A stretch of DNA of 64,000 bases from Aeromonas sp. FDAARGOS 1405 (GTDB taxonomy: Bacteria > Pseudomonadota > Gammaproteobacteria > Enterobacterales > Aeromonadaceae). The translations under genes and the position numbers were made by a program. Shown piece after piece: positions 45,210 to 56,655 of this stretch. Positions within the stretch are counted from its first letter, which is position 1; the number at the start of each line of letters is the position of its first letter. The notes under the pieces are model-generated. The model made no database searches and was not told the origin of the DNA. It saw only the letters and a program-made list of their open reading frames with translations. The stretch covers positions 470,001 through 534,000 of the forward strand of contig NZ_CP077311.1 in NCBI RefSeq assembly GCF_019048265.1, written 5' to 3'.

Positions 45210-45688
45210 AACTCTCCTTCCCGATAGCAGATGCCCCCGCGACGCCACCACATAATGCTATCTTGTTGATTTATATATAAATAAGCTATTTCGGCGGGGG
45301 AGGCGGACAATAACAAAGAGTTTTATGCTGGTTCAAGCCGGATATGACCATGAATATTCTATGGGGATAGCTCAAGAATGGTTGTTCACGCTATCTCGGC
45401 GCGTCATCAATCGTTGGCGAGATTTGATTAATTTATTGATCTTGAACAGAAATCCTCAATATTGAGCTTTCTCTCCACAGCGCCATGGTTAATATTGCCA
45501 TTTGGCAACAATTGCCTCGTCGGAGTCTCCCATGAGCCATGCCAACCCCATCCCGTTGGTAAAATGCAGCAGACTGGAGGCTGAAATTCAGGGGCGGTAG
45601 CCATGCCAAATCATGCCCGCCTTTTTTGTCAAAGCCAGCCAACCGGCAAGCGGCTGACTCATCCACAACATGCAAATCAAGGTGGTGT
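45210..45688. other. Intergenic region
   Basis: About 480 bases between divergent genes, AT-rich in its first half. It contains the 14-bp palindrome ATTTATATATAAAT at 45269-45282. No gene, terminator or convincing promoter could be supported; open frames here look random. Confidence 0.5.
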
Positions 45689-46117
45689 ATGGAAACACAA
45701 ACCCTGCATCGTGGTCGGCTGATCGACCATATCCAGCTGGTGGTCAAAGATCTGGTCGCCAGCCAGCGCTTTTATACGGCCATTCTCACCACCCTCGATA
45801 TTCCGCTGGGCGGCACAGGTGAGGGCTACTTCTGGGCAGACGAACTGTTTGTCACCTCTGTCGACAGCCCCGCCGCGCTGGGGGTGTTGACTGGTCGCCA
45901 CCATCTCGCCTTTCAGGCAAAAAATCGCGCTATGGTGGATCGCTTTTATCAGGCCGCGCTGACCCACGGCGGCAAAGATAACGGCTCTCCCGGTGAGCGT
46001 AATTATCATCCCGGCTATTACGCAGCTTTTGTCCTCGACCCGGACGGCAATAATATCGAAGCGGTTTATCACGGTGAGGCAAAGCGCAATGTGGAATCAG
46101 TTAAAATTCAGTTTTAG
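45689..46117 (+). CDS. VOC (glyoxalase/dioxygenase) family protein
   Basis: 142-aa vicinal oxygen chelate protein with two beta-alpha-beta-beta-beta units. Candidate metal ligands are His in LIDHIQLVVKD (near 13), His in RHHLAFQAK (near 70) and Glu in DPDGNNIEAVYH (near 127), as in the lactoylglutathione-lyase-like subgroup. The ATG at 45689 is preferred to the earlier open frame. Substrate unknown. Confidence 0.82.
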   Translation: METQTLHRGRLIDHIQLVVKDLVASQRFYTAILTTLDIPLGGTGEGYFWADELFVTSVDSPAALGVLTGRHHLAFQAKNRAMVDRFYQAALTHGGKDNGSPGERNYHPGYYAAFVLDPDGNNIEAVYHGEAKRNVESVKIQF

Positions 46118-46390
46118 CAATATAGTGAAATACTATTAATATGAGGTCCGTAATGAACTATGAGGTAATTAAATTTTGCTAAAAATGGTGGTGTTATAAT
46201 TTCATTATTACAGCACTTTTACATTGCCAAAGGTAAAGCAAAGTTATAATTTCAAGCTAAAATTACAACATTATTATAAATTAATTTTTCAGCTTATTGA
46301 CAATATAGCAATAATCATACAGAAGGATCAAACATAAAAGCATCGCCTCTTTATGTCTAATCACTGTTACACATATTATTAGGAATAGCA
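46118..46390. other. AT-rich left flank of a small accessory island
   Basis: 273 bases of strongly AT-rich DNA with no ORF or clear hairpin; composition changes abruptly at about 46.12 kb and returns to normal near 47.9 kb. Confidence 0.5.
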
Positions 46391-46729
46391 ATGACAAAAA
46401 TGAACGTAAAAACAGAACTAGAAAACCTGAAAAAAGACTTTTCTGAACTCATGGACTTATTTGATAATTCACATGTAAATATCGCGTTGATATCTGAAAA
46501 ATACGCTAAAATCAAAACTCTGGTAAATGATAGACTCGTTTTTATAGAAAAAGAAGAAAAAGTTAAAAAATTAAATAGATATGAGGTTTGTTTTTTACTA
46601 CCTGCTATCAGGGAGGTAAGTCTGCACTGTACCGCTAGAATTGGTTCAAAAAACATCGAACAATTGAGTTCTTCTATTTATGACGGAGAAGACTATTGCT
46701 CTTACTGGCTTACTGCACTAGGTACATAA
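46391..46729 (+). CDS. Unknown protein of AT-rich island (gene 1)
   Basis: 112 aa, lysine- and glutamate-rich, with a helical, coiled-coil-like N-terminal half (ELENLKKDFSELMDLFDN) and a more hydrophobic C-terminus. No signal peptide, membrane segment or recognised motif. A ribosome site AGGAAT precedes the ATG. Low GC marks it as acquired together with the next two genes, 147 bases downstream. Confidence 0.5.
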   Translation: MTKMNVKTELENLKKDFSELMDLFDNSHVNIALISEKYAKIKTLVNDRLVFIEKEEKVKKLNRYEVCFLLPAIREVSLHCTARIGSKNIEQLSSSIYDGEDYCSYWLTALGT

Positions 46730-46876
46730 AAATATTCGAGAGGTACTATCAAGTACTCTGCCATTTAAATCTCGATGGCTATCTTTATTTTTTGATCTTG
46801 AGTTTAGTACCAATAAGTTAATGGCAACGTAAATTAGCATTATATTAAATTCAATAACTCAGCATGGAGACTAGTA

Positions 46877-47224
46877 ATGAAATACGAAGAGATTGCTAAA
46901 ATATGCGAAGAACTTAGCTACCGAGATAAGTTCAGGCTTGCCCAACTTCTAATTCAATTAGCAAGAAAGCAGGAAGAAGAAGAGTATCCAGTGCAAAGAA
47001 AACCGGAAGGACCGGCCAATGACATAAACAATATCACCTATGTCGCTGAGCGACTGCTGAAACTAAAGCCGGCAAAGAAAAGTACCCTTCTAAACTCCAT
47101 CGGCGCAATGTTTCAATTCCAGGGCGGAATATCTGATGCAGATAAAGAGAAAATTGCCATAGTACTTCAAAAGAAAAAAATAATTACCATTACAGAAACA
47201 GGCAAGGTTTTATACCCAGAATAA
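46877..47224 (+). CDS. Unknown protein of AT-rich island (gene 2), possible winged-helix C-terminus
   Basis: 115 aa. The N-terminal 40 residues are helical and charged (YEEIAKICEELSYRDKFRLA); the C-terminal 60 (LLKLKPAKKSTLLNSIGAMF followed by a helix-turn-strand region with QKKKIITITETGKVLY) look like a small winged-helix domain, seen in other proteins at the end of nuclease-type chains. That reading is tentative. It starts the pair with the following gene, 24 bases apart. Confidence 0.5.
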   Translation: MKYEEIAKICEELSYRDKFRLAQLLIQLARKQEEEEYPVQRKPEGPANDINNITYVAERLLKLKPAKKSTLLNSIGAMFQFQGGISDADKEKIAIVLQKKKIITITETGKVLYPE

Positions 47225-47248
47225 TGTGTAATCAAGGAGTGACAATTT

Positions 47249-47752
47249 TTGCCGACAATCACTGAAATAGAAGAGGAAGCAACTAAATTCAGGGGTTTAC
47301 TTGAGAGGTGTGATAAGAAAAACACAAAGCTAGTAATTGAGTGCTTTCCAATTATGAGTTGTAAGTTATCTTCTATGCTTTTAGCCTATCATTTTCTTTT
47401 GTTATGGCCAAATATGGAGATTAAAGGTATAAGTGGAGCCACAGGAAAAAATAAAAACATAACCCATTACTGGCTAGAAATAAATGATGTTGCAATTGAC
47501 ATAACAGGCGATCAATACAATATCATTAGTGAAGAAGAATTAAATAAAGAAATTATAATGAATCGGCCATTTGGAGTTGTACATGTTTACAATAAAGCTA
47601 GCAGCTACCTGTATGATCTATTCAAGATCATAGAAAGCGAGCCTCTCGTATATGGATTTCCTACAATTGGGGAAGATTTTATTGAAGATCTAGCTCTTGG
47701 TTACAGTCAAATAATTTATCAGGCAACATGTGAGAATAACAAAAAAAATTAG
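47249..47752 (+). CDS. Putative transglutaminase/papain-like protein of AT-rich island (gene 3)
   Basis: 167 aa starting with TTG at 47249, 9 bases after GGAG. The chain contains a Cys-His-Asp series in papain/transglutaminase order: Cys38 in CFPIMSCKLSS at the start of a hydrophobic helix, His73 in ITHYWLEIND and Asp84 in VAIDITGDQY. The His-x-Trp ... Asp-x-T-x-x-Q pattern is typical of circularly ordered cysteine-peptidase-like proteins. Activity is inferred from the pattern only. It is probably co-transcribed with the preceding gene. Confidence 0.5.
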   Translation: MPTITEIEEEATKFRGLLERCDKKNTKLVIECFPIMSCKLSSMLLAYHFLLLWPNMEIKGISGATGKNKNITHYWLEINDVAIDITGDQYNIISEEELNKEIIMNRPFGVVHVYNKASSYLYDLFKIIESEPLVYGFPTIGEDFIEDLALGYSQIIYQATCENNKKN

Positions 47753-47899
47753 GCCAATAGTTTTTATTAGCAATAATGTAATCGGACTTTCACGATAACA
47801 ATATTCGTGATAGCAGCAGTTTCCTTTAGAGACCGACTTTCACATGATCTCTGTATTCACCTGTATCTTTGCTGGCTAACACCCGCGCCAAGGAGATTT

Positions 47900-48385
47900 A
47901 TGAAGCCCGACTTAACCGGCACACGGATTGCGCTGCGCACCATTGGCCCGCACGATACAGCCGATCTGTTCGAGATTTATGGCAATCCATTGACCATGGA
48001 GTTTGCCTCTGATCCCTGCTTTACCTCACCCGCCATGGTGGCGCAGATGATGGCGAGCGTGGTGCGGCTGGAGCAAACGGGGGAGTCGCTGGAGTGGGCG
48101 ATTGTCGAGCGGGAGGAGAACAAGGTGATCGGCACCTGCGGCCTGCACAATTTCAGCGAGGCGGGCCACAGCTGCGAGGTGGGCTGCCTGCTCAATGCGG
48201 CCTATTGGCGCAGAGGGTTTATGTCGGAGGCGCTGGGATTGCTGTTCGCCCACGCCAGCACGTTGGGAGTCACCCGCCTCACCGCAGATATCGATGCAGA
48301 TAACGTCCGCTCTATCGCCCTGTTTGAAAAGCTGGGCTTCAAGGCGCATGCAGGGCGCTATCAGCGCATGCTCCCCTTTGTCTGA
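47900..48385 (+). CDS. GNAT-family N-acetyltransferase (RimJ-like)
   Basis: 161-aa acetyltransferase of the RimJ/RimL-type GNAT group. It shows a LTGTRIALRTIGPHD start, VIGTCGLHNF near residue 75, the acetyl-CoA loop AYWRRGFMSEAL near 102 and NVRSIALFEKLGF near 140. The ATG at 47900 has AAGGAG 5 bases upstream. Substrate unknown (protein N-terminus or small amine). Confidence 0.85.
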   Translation: MKPDLTGTRIALRTIGPHDTADLFEIYGNPLTMEFASDPCFTSPAMVAQMMASVVRLEQTGESLEWAIVEREENKVIGTCGLHNFSEAGHSCEVGCLLNAAYWRRGFMSEALGLLFAHASTLGVTRLTADIDADNVRSIALFEKLGFKAHAGRYQRMLPFV

Positions 48386-48443
48386 CCCGACACCAGAGCC
48401 ACAGCCCCTCACCTCTCAGGCTGTTGTGGCAAGGATCAGGCAT

Positions 48444-48477
48444 AAAAAAACCGGAACCCAAGGGTTCCGGTTTTTTT
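48444..48477. terminator. Bidirectional intrinsic terminator, eno / GNAT
   Basis: Perfect arms AAAAAAACCGGAACCC / GGGTTCCGGTTTTTTT around AA, between two convergent genes. Confidence 0.9.
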
Positions 48478-48507
48478 CATTCCAGCCGAGGCTGGCAAAC
48501 CAGCAAA

Positions 48508-51554
<3,047 letters not shown>

Positions 51555-51677
51555 TTAGGGAATTTTAAGGGGTGCTTCGGGGATGAAGCAGGACGGGGAA
51601 ACAGTATACCAAAAACCCCTCTCCCAAACAATGAGCAAAAATCTATCAGGCTCCTTGCCGCCCCATCTTGCGCCAAA

Positions 51678-52475
51678 TCAACTTTGCTCGGTTTCCTTCG
51701 CCTTGTCCCAGGCGGCATCGAGCTTTTCGAGGGTGCAATCGGTCATTTTCAAGCCTTCTGCGGCGATTATCTGCTCAACCTGACGAAAACGACGTTCGAA
51801 CTTGGCGTTGGCGCCTCGCAGCACCTGCTCCGGATCCTTGCCCAGATGACGCACCAGATTGACGGTAGCGAACAAGAGATCGCCGAGCTCGTCGCTCACC
51901 CGCGCCTCGTCCACATCGGCCATCAATGCCTCTTCCATCACCTCGTCGATCTCTTCGTGGATCTTGTCCACCACAGGCCCCAGGGTCTTCCAGTCAAAAC
52001 CGACGGTGGCGCAGCGTTTCTGAATTTTGGCGGCGCGGGTCAGGGCAGGCAGCGAGAGCGGGATATCATCCAGCACGCTCTCTTTGTCGAGGGCCGCTCG
52101 CTCTTTGGCTTTTTCTGCCTCCCAGTTCGCTTTTACCGCCTGCTCGTTGGAGAGATCTGCATCGGAAAAAACGTGGGGGTGACGGCGAATGAGCTTTTCG
52201 CTCACCGTATCGACGATATCGGCGAAGTCGAACAAGCCCCGCTCTTTACCCAGCTGGGCGTAGAACACCACCTGAAACAGCAAATCCCCCAGCTCCCCTT
52301 TTAGCCCCTGCCAATCCTCGGTCTCGATGGCATCGGCCACTTCGTAGGCCTCTTCCAGGGTGTGCGGCACTATGGTCTGGAAGTCTTGTTTCAGATCCCA
52401 TGGGCAGCCGTTTTGCGGGTCACGCAGACGAGCCATGATGTCGAGCAGTTGGGGCAGATCGTAACGTTGGGACAT
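51678..52475 (-). CDS. mazG: Nucleoside triphosphate pyrophosphohydrolase MazG
   Basis: 265-aa house-cleaning all-alpha NTP pyrophosphatase that also lowers ppGpp in E. coli. Each of two MazG repeats has the E-E-x-x-E and E-x-x-D helices: [14 protein letters not shown] with [14 protein letters not shown], and [13 protein letters not shown] with [14 protein letters not shown]. The start at 52475 is [15 protein letters not shown] diverged copy of this start region lies 105 bases upstream and encodes a 20-codon leader. It sits between pyrG and relA as in E. coli. Confidence 0.94.
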   Translation of the reverse strand: MSQRYDLPQLLDIMARLRDPQNGCPWDLKQDFQTIVPHTLEEAYEVADAIETEDWQGLKGELGDLLFQVVFYAQLGKERGLFDFADIVDTVSEKLIRRHPHVFSDADLSNEQAVKANWEAEKAKERAALDKESVLDDIPLSLPALTRAAKIQKRCATVGFDWKTLGPVVDKIHEEIDEVMEEALMADVDEARVSDELGDLLFATVNLVRHLGKDPEQVLRGANAKFERRFRQVEQIIAAEGLKMTDCTLEKLDAAWDKAKETEQS

Positions 52476-52605
52476 GGGCTACTCACTTTCGATTCGTTAA
52501 ATGGGGATGAAGCGACATCAGACCGCGCAGTCGAGCAATCTCATGTCGAACAGTTGGGAGAGGTCATAACGTTGGGACATGGGATATTCGCTTTCGATTC
52601 GTTCA
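52437..52605 (-). repeat. Tandem duplication of the mazG start region
   Basis: Two copies of about 65 bp with starts at 52475 and 52580, sharing AACGAATCGAAAG upstream and the first 12 codons; they are diverged at about one base in six. Confidence 0.8.
52518..52580 (-). CDS. Leader peptide before mazG (diverged copy of mazG 5' end)
   Basis: Twenty codons plus stop: MSQRYDLSQLFDMRLLDCAV. The first 12 codons mirror mazG codons 1-12 with two amino-acid changes (Pro to Ser, Leu to Phe), then a small indel shifts the frame to a TGA. About 25 bases before the ATG are also duplicated (GAACGAATCGAAAG.GA). Whether it is translated is not known. Confidence 0.4.
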   Translation of the reverse strand: MSQRYDLSQLFDMRLLDCAV

Positions 52606-52653
52606 AAAAGGGTCGTAAATGCAGACCGGCCACTGGGGCCGGTCGGTTCGATA

Positions 52654-54867
52654 TCAAAGCCGCTTGGCGCTGATCACGTCGTTAAGCTGACTGAGCTTGG
52701 CCAACGCCCGGTTGAAGGCGTTGATGTTGTAAATCTCCAGCTCCATGTCGATCTCGGCGGTCTGCTCGCGCACGTTGGAGCGTGAGCGCACCCCCATCAC
52801 ATTGATCTTCTCGTTGGCCAGTACTGTGGTGATATCGCGCAGCAGGCCGGAGCGATCGTTGGAGATGATCCGGATGGTGAGGCCATAGCCGCCGGAGTAA
52901 TTCTCCCCCCACACCGCATCGATCAGCCGCTCGGGGTTGCGCCGTGACAACTCTTTCAACTGCTCGCAATCTTCCCGGTGGATGGACACCCCGCGCCCCA
53001 TGGTGATGAAGCCCTGAATGGAGTCCCCCGGAATGGGCTGGCAGCAGCGGGCAATATGGGTCATCAGGTTGCCGACCCCTTCCACCACGATGTGGTCTTT
53101 GGGCTTGTGGCGCATCGGCGCATTGGCCTTCTGCTCCAGCTTCTCCAGCAGGCGGCGATCTTCCTCTTCCGCCGTCGGCTTGTTGTAGCAGGTGTCGAGA
53201 TAGTTGAGCACCTGGTTGATGCGGATATCGCCGCTGCCGATACCGGCCAGCAGATCGTCGGTGCTCTCCAGATTGAAGCGGCGCAGCATGTTGCCCTTGT
53301 CGATCTTGGACATGCTGAGGTTATGGCGATCCAGCTCCTTCTCGAACAGCTCGCGACCGGCCACGATATTCTTGTCCCGATCCAGTTTTCTGAACCAGGT
53401 CGCCACCTTGGCCCGCGCCCGGCTGGAGCGCAGGAAGCCGGCGTTGGGGTTCATCCAGTCGCGGCTCGGGTTCGGCTCTTTCTGGGTGATCACCTCCACC
53501 TGATCGCCGGTCTGCAGCGCGTAGGTGAACGGCACGATGCGGCCGTCAATCTTGGCGCCGATGCAACGGTGGCCGATCATGCTGTGGACGTGATAGGCAA
53601 AATCGAGCGGGGTGGCGCCCGCCGGCAAGTCGATGACATCCCCTTTCGGGGTGAAGACGTAGACCCTGTCCTCGAACACCTGACTGCGCAGATCTTCCAG
53701 CAGGGAGCCGCTCTCGGAGAGATCCTCCTGCCAGGCGAGCAGCTTGCGCAACCACTCGATCTTGTCTTCGAAGGTGTTGGCCTTGCCGCCAGCCTGTGCC
53801 CCTTCCTTGTAGCGCCAGTGCGCCGCGACGCCGAGCTCGGCATCCTGATGCATCTGGTCGGTACGGATCTGGATCTCGACCGTCTTGCCCTCAGGCCCCA
53901 CCACTACGGTGTGAATTGACTGGTAGCCGTTGGGTTTAGGGTTGGCGACATAGTCGTCAAACTCGCGGGGAATGTGGTGGAACTGGGTATGGACGATACC
54001 GAGCGCCGCATAGCAATCCTGCAGCCGCTTGGTCACTACCCGCACCGCGCGCACGTCGAACAACTCGTTGAATTCGAGGTGCTTCTTCTGCATCTTGCGC
54101 CAGATGCTGTAGATGTGTTTCGGGCGGCCGTACACCTCGGCGTCAACTCCCGCCTCTTTCAGCCCATTACGCAGGGATTGCACAAACTCGCGGATATAGC
54201 GCTCGCGGTCGAGCCGCTTCTCGTCGAGCTGCTTGGCGATCTGCTTGTAGGTATCCGGGTGCAGGTAACGGAAGGCGAGATCTTCCAGCTCCCACTTGAG
54301 CTGGCCGATGCCCAGACGGTTGGCGAGCGGCGCATAGATATTGGTGATCTCCTGAGCCATCAGCACCCGGGTCTCTTCATCTGCCGTCTTCGCTTCCCGC
54401 AGGCAGGCGATCCGCTCCGCCAGCTTGATCACCACGGCGCGCACATCCTCGACCATGGCAAGCAACATGCGACGCACGTTGTCGACCTGCTCCGGCGAGG
54501 TTTCGCTGCGATGGAGGGTTTGCAGGGAGCGGATGGCTTCCATCTCCAGCACCCCTTCCACCAGCTTGGCGATCTTGGAGCCGAAATCCTCGTCCATCCG
54601 CTCCTGGCTGATGAGACCGGCTTCGACGAAGGGGTAGATGATGGCCGCTTTGAGGGTGCCGATATCCATGCTGAGCATCTGCAGAATGCCCACCATTTCG
54701 ATGCCGCGCACCAGCAGCTTGCTGGTCAGCGCCTCGTCACCGAGCGTCAGACAATACTGGTAGACGGTTCGCAGCTGATCCTTTTCACTGTCACTCAAGG
54801 AGAGCGAGCTGACCCACTCTTCCAGGGTGAAGTTGTCTTTCAAATGAATATCGCGAACCGCAACCAT
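52654..54867 (-). CDS. relA: GTP pyrophosphokinase RelA (ppGpp synthetase I)
   Basis: 737-aa ribosome-associated stringent-response enzyme. The N-terminal HD-like domain (about 25-200) lacks the hydrolase His-Asp motif, as in E. coli RelA. The synthetase domain (about 230-370) has the RVVTKRLQDCYAALGIVH and NGYQSIHTVVVGPEGK motifs. TGS (about 405-465, VFTPKGDVIDLPAGATPLDF), zinc-finger-like (HIARCCQPIPGD, near 605) and ACT (about 660-735) domains follow. The start ATG at 54867 is preceded by AAAGGATTGATACC. It ends 74 bases before the mazG leader. Confidence 0.97.
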   Translation of the reverse strand: MVAVRDIHLKDNFTLEEWVSSLSLSDSEKDQLRTVYQYCLTLGDEALTSKLLVRGIEMVGILQMLSMDIGTLKAAIIYPFVEAGLISQERMDEDFGSKIAKLVEGVLEMEAIRSLQTLHRSETSPEQVDNVRRMLLAMVEDVRAVVIKLAERIACLREAKTADEETRVLMAQEITNIYAPLANRLGIGQLKWELEDLAFRYLHPDTYKQIAKQLDEKRLDRERYIREFVQSLRNGLKEAGVDAEVYGRPKHIYSIWRKMQKKHLEFNELFDVRAVRVVTKRLQDCYAALGIVHTQFHHIPREFDDYVANPKPNGYQSIHTVVVGPEGKTVEIQIRTDQMHQDAELGVAAHWRYKEGAQAGGKANTFEDKIEWLRKLLAWQEDLSESGSLLEDLRSQVFEDRVYVFTPKGDVIDLPAGATPLDFAYHVHSMIGHRCIGAKIDGRIVPFTYALQTGDQVEVITQKEPNPSRDWMNPNAGFLRSSRARAKVATWFRKLDRDKNIVAGRELFEKELDRHNLSMSKIDKGNMLRRFNLESTDDLLAGIGSGDIRINQVLNYLDTCYNKPTAEEEDRRLLEKLEQKANAPMRHKPKDHIVVEGVGNLMTHIARCCQPIPGDSIQGFITMGRGVSIHREDCEQLKELSRRNPERLIDAVWGENYSGGYGLTIRIISNDRSGLLRDITTVLANEKINVMGVRSRSNVREQTAEIDMELEIYNINAFNRALAKLSQLNDVISAKRL

Positions 54868-55039
54868 GGTATCAATCCTTTAAATTATCGGGCCGAAAGC
54901 TGTCACTTTCCCCCCTCATGAGATTGCCTCAAATGGGGATATCCAGCGCACTTTTCAAGGCATATTGTCCAGAAAGACAATAGAGTGCACCCACAGGCCC
55001 TGCCGAACGACGAGGGTCTAGATTACCCCAATCACATCA

Positions 55040-55164
55040 GCTCAAACAGCCGCAGACATGCCAGATTACACATCCGCATCGCCGTACCGAAGCAGGATTA
55101 CTTCATATACACACCTGCTCAAACAGCCGCAGACATGCCGGATTGCACATCCGCATCGCCGTAC
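55040..55164. repeat. 77-bp tandem repeat behind rlmD
   Basis: The 48-bp block starting GCTCAAACAGCCGCAGACAT at 55040 recurs at 55117 with two mismatches, an exact 77-bp period. A weaker third match (CAAACAGC, then about 20 of 29 bases in register) covers the 3' end of rlmD from 55187. No protein is evident. Confidence 0.8.
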
Positions 55165-55175
55165 TGATGAGTCAT

Positions 55176-56498
55176 TTACTCCCGTTCAAACAGCGCCATG
55201 GACTCCAGATGACCGGTGTGAGGGAACATGTCGAGCATGCCGAGGCGCACCAGACGGTAACCCCCTTTCACCAGCACCTGGCTGTCCCGCGCCAGGGTGA
55301 CCGGGTTACAGGAGACGTAGACCACCCGCTTGGGTGAAAGTTTCACGACGTGTCCCATCACTTCCAGCGCGCCGGGGCGAGCCGGATCCAGCAGTACCAG
55401 ATCAAACCCTTCCCGCGCCCAGGACATGCCGACGATGTCATCGCTCAGGTCGGCTTTGTAGAAACGGGCATTGGTGATGCCGTTGCGACGGGCGTTCTCT
55501 TCGGCCCGCTGCACCATGGCCAGTTCACCTTCCACACCCACCACTTCGCGAGCCTGACGGGCCAGCGGCAGGGTGAAGTTGCCGATACCGCAGAAGAGAT
55601 CGAGCACCTTGTCATCCTTGCTCGCCCCGAGCCATGTCAGCGCCTGCTCAACCATGCTCTGGTTGATGGGGCCGTTGACCTGAATGAAATCACCGGGAGC
55701 AAATGCAAGAGACAGGCCATCCAGCGAGTAGGATGGGGAAAAATGTTGCTGCAGCGCTTCGATGCGATCATCGGCCGCCTGCAGATAGAGGTCGATCCCC
55801 TGCGCTTTTGCAAACTCCACCAGCAGGGCACGATCCGCCTCATTGGGGCGGCCGGTGTGACGCAGCAGCATCATGATCCCCTGCTCGGCCTGGATTAGCT
55901 CCGCATGGCCCAGCTCGCGCTGGCTCTTGAGGCGATTGAGGCATTCACGCAGCGGGGCAATCAGCGCAGAGAGCGGTTCGGCCAGCACAGGGCAACTGTC
56001 GATCTCCACCAGATCGTTGCTGTTGCGGCGGCGGAAACCGACCCGGGTGCAGCGACCGTTCTTGTCAAATTTGATGGCCAGACGACAGACCCGGCGGTAG
56101 GCACGATCTTCACCGGTCAGTACCGGCTCCAGCGCCGGCGCCTTGATGTTGCCCAACCGCTCGAACAGGCTGACCAGTCCGGCCGCCTTGGCGGCTTGCT
56201 GATCGGCAACCGACATGTGCTGGGCACTGCAACCGCCGCACTCGCGATAGTGGCTGCAAAAGGGGGCGATACGATTGGCCGCCGGGGTCACCACCTGTTG
56301 CAAGGCGGCGTGACCATACTGTTTTTTCTCTTCGGTGATGCGTGCCTTGACGGTCTCGCCGGGCAGCGCCCCTTCGACGAAGATCGCCTTGCCCTGATGG
56401 CGACCGATACCGACGCAGTGGTGATCGAGGGTGTCTATCGTAAATTCAATGCGTTGGAGCTGGGGGGACTTCTTTTGGGGCTTGAAAAACTGGGCCAT
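55176..56498 (-). CDS. rlmD: 23S rRNA (uracil1939-C5)-methyltransferase RlmD
   Basis: 440-aa iron-sulfur SAM-dependent methyltransferase (RumA) for U1939. It has an N-terminal TRAM domain (IEFTIDTLDHHCVGIGRHQG, about 17-75), an Fe-S cluster site FCSHYRECGGCSAQH near residue 79 plus a later Cys, the SAM motif VLDLFCGIGNFTLPL near 300, and the catalytic Cys in YVSCNPVTLARD near 396. It is divergent from barA, as in E. coli. Tandem repeats that may derive from its 3' end follow the gene. Confidence 0.95.
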   Translation of the reverse strand: MAQFFKPQKKSPQLQRIEFTIDTLDHHCVGIGRHQGKAIFVEGALPGETVKARITEEKKQYGHAALQQVVTPAANRIAPFCSHYRECGGCSAQHMSVADQQAAKAAGLVSLFERLGNIKAPALEPVLTGEDRAYRRVCRLAIKFDKNGRCTRVGFRRRNSNDLVEIDSCPVLAEPLSALIAPLRECLNRLKSQRELGHAELIQAEQGIMMLLRHTGRPNEADRALLVEFAKAQGIDLYLQAADDRIEALQQHFSPSYSLDGLSLAFAPGDFIQVNGPINQSMVEQALTWLGASKDDKVLDLFCGIGNFTLPLARQAREVVGVEGELAMVQRAEENARRNGITNARFYKADLSDDIVGMSWAREGFDLVLLDPARPGALEVMGHVVKLSPKRVVYVSCNPVTLARDSQVLVKGGYRLVRLGMLDMFPHTGHLESMALFERE

Positions 56499-56574
56499 AA
56501 AACTTGGTGCCTATAGGTGGCTATGTCATGATTGTGGAATCTGCTGCCGGGTATTGTCCCACAAGAATAATAGT

Positions 56575-56655
56575 ATGACCAAATACGGCCACAGAGCCCG
56601 TGTATTGCCATCAACCCTATCGCCAACCCTGTTCACTGGTGGCCTGTTCGTATGA
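56575..56655 (+). CDS. Leader peptide before barA (diverged copy of barA 5' end)
   Basis: Twenty-six codons plus stop, starting MTKYGHRARVL and ending FTGGLFV. It mirrors barA codons 1-26 with no indels: 16 of 26 residues identical, and seven of the identical residues use a different synonymous codon, so the copies have diverged long enough to suggest the peptide itself is maintained. The start-to-start distance is 77 bases and the leader TGA overlaps the barA ATG (ATGA). Its own ribosome site is weak. Confidence 0.5.
   Translation: MTKYGHRARVLPSTLSPTLFTGGLFV

Noticed and set aside
45433..45747. Possible 104-aa gene on the minus strand
   Set aside because: It overlaps the VOC gene start and shows no coding signature or ribosome site.
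55040..55164. Possible CRISPR
   Set aside because: Only two full repeat copies, no regular spacers and no cas genes; it looks like a tandem duplication.
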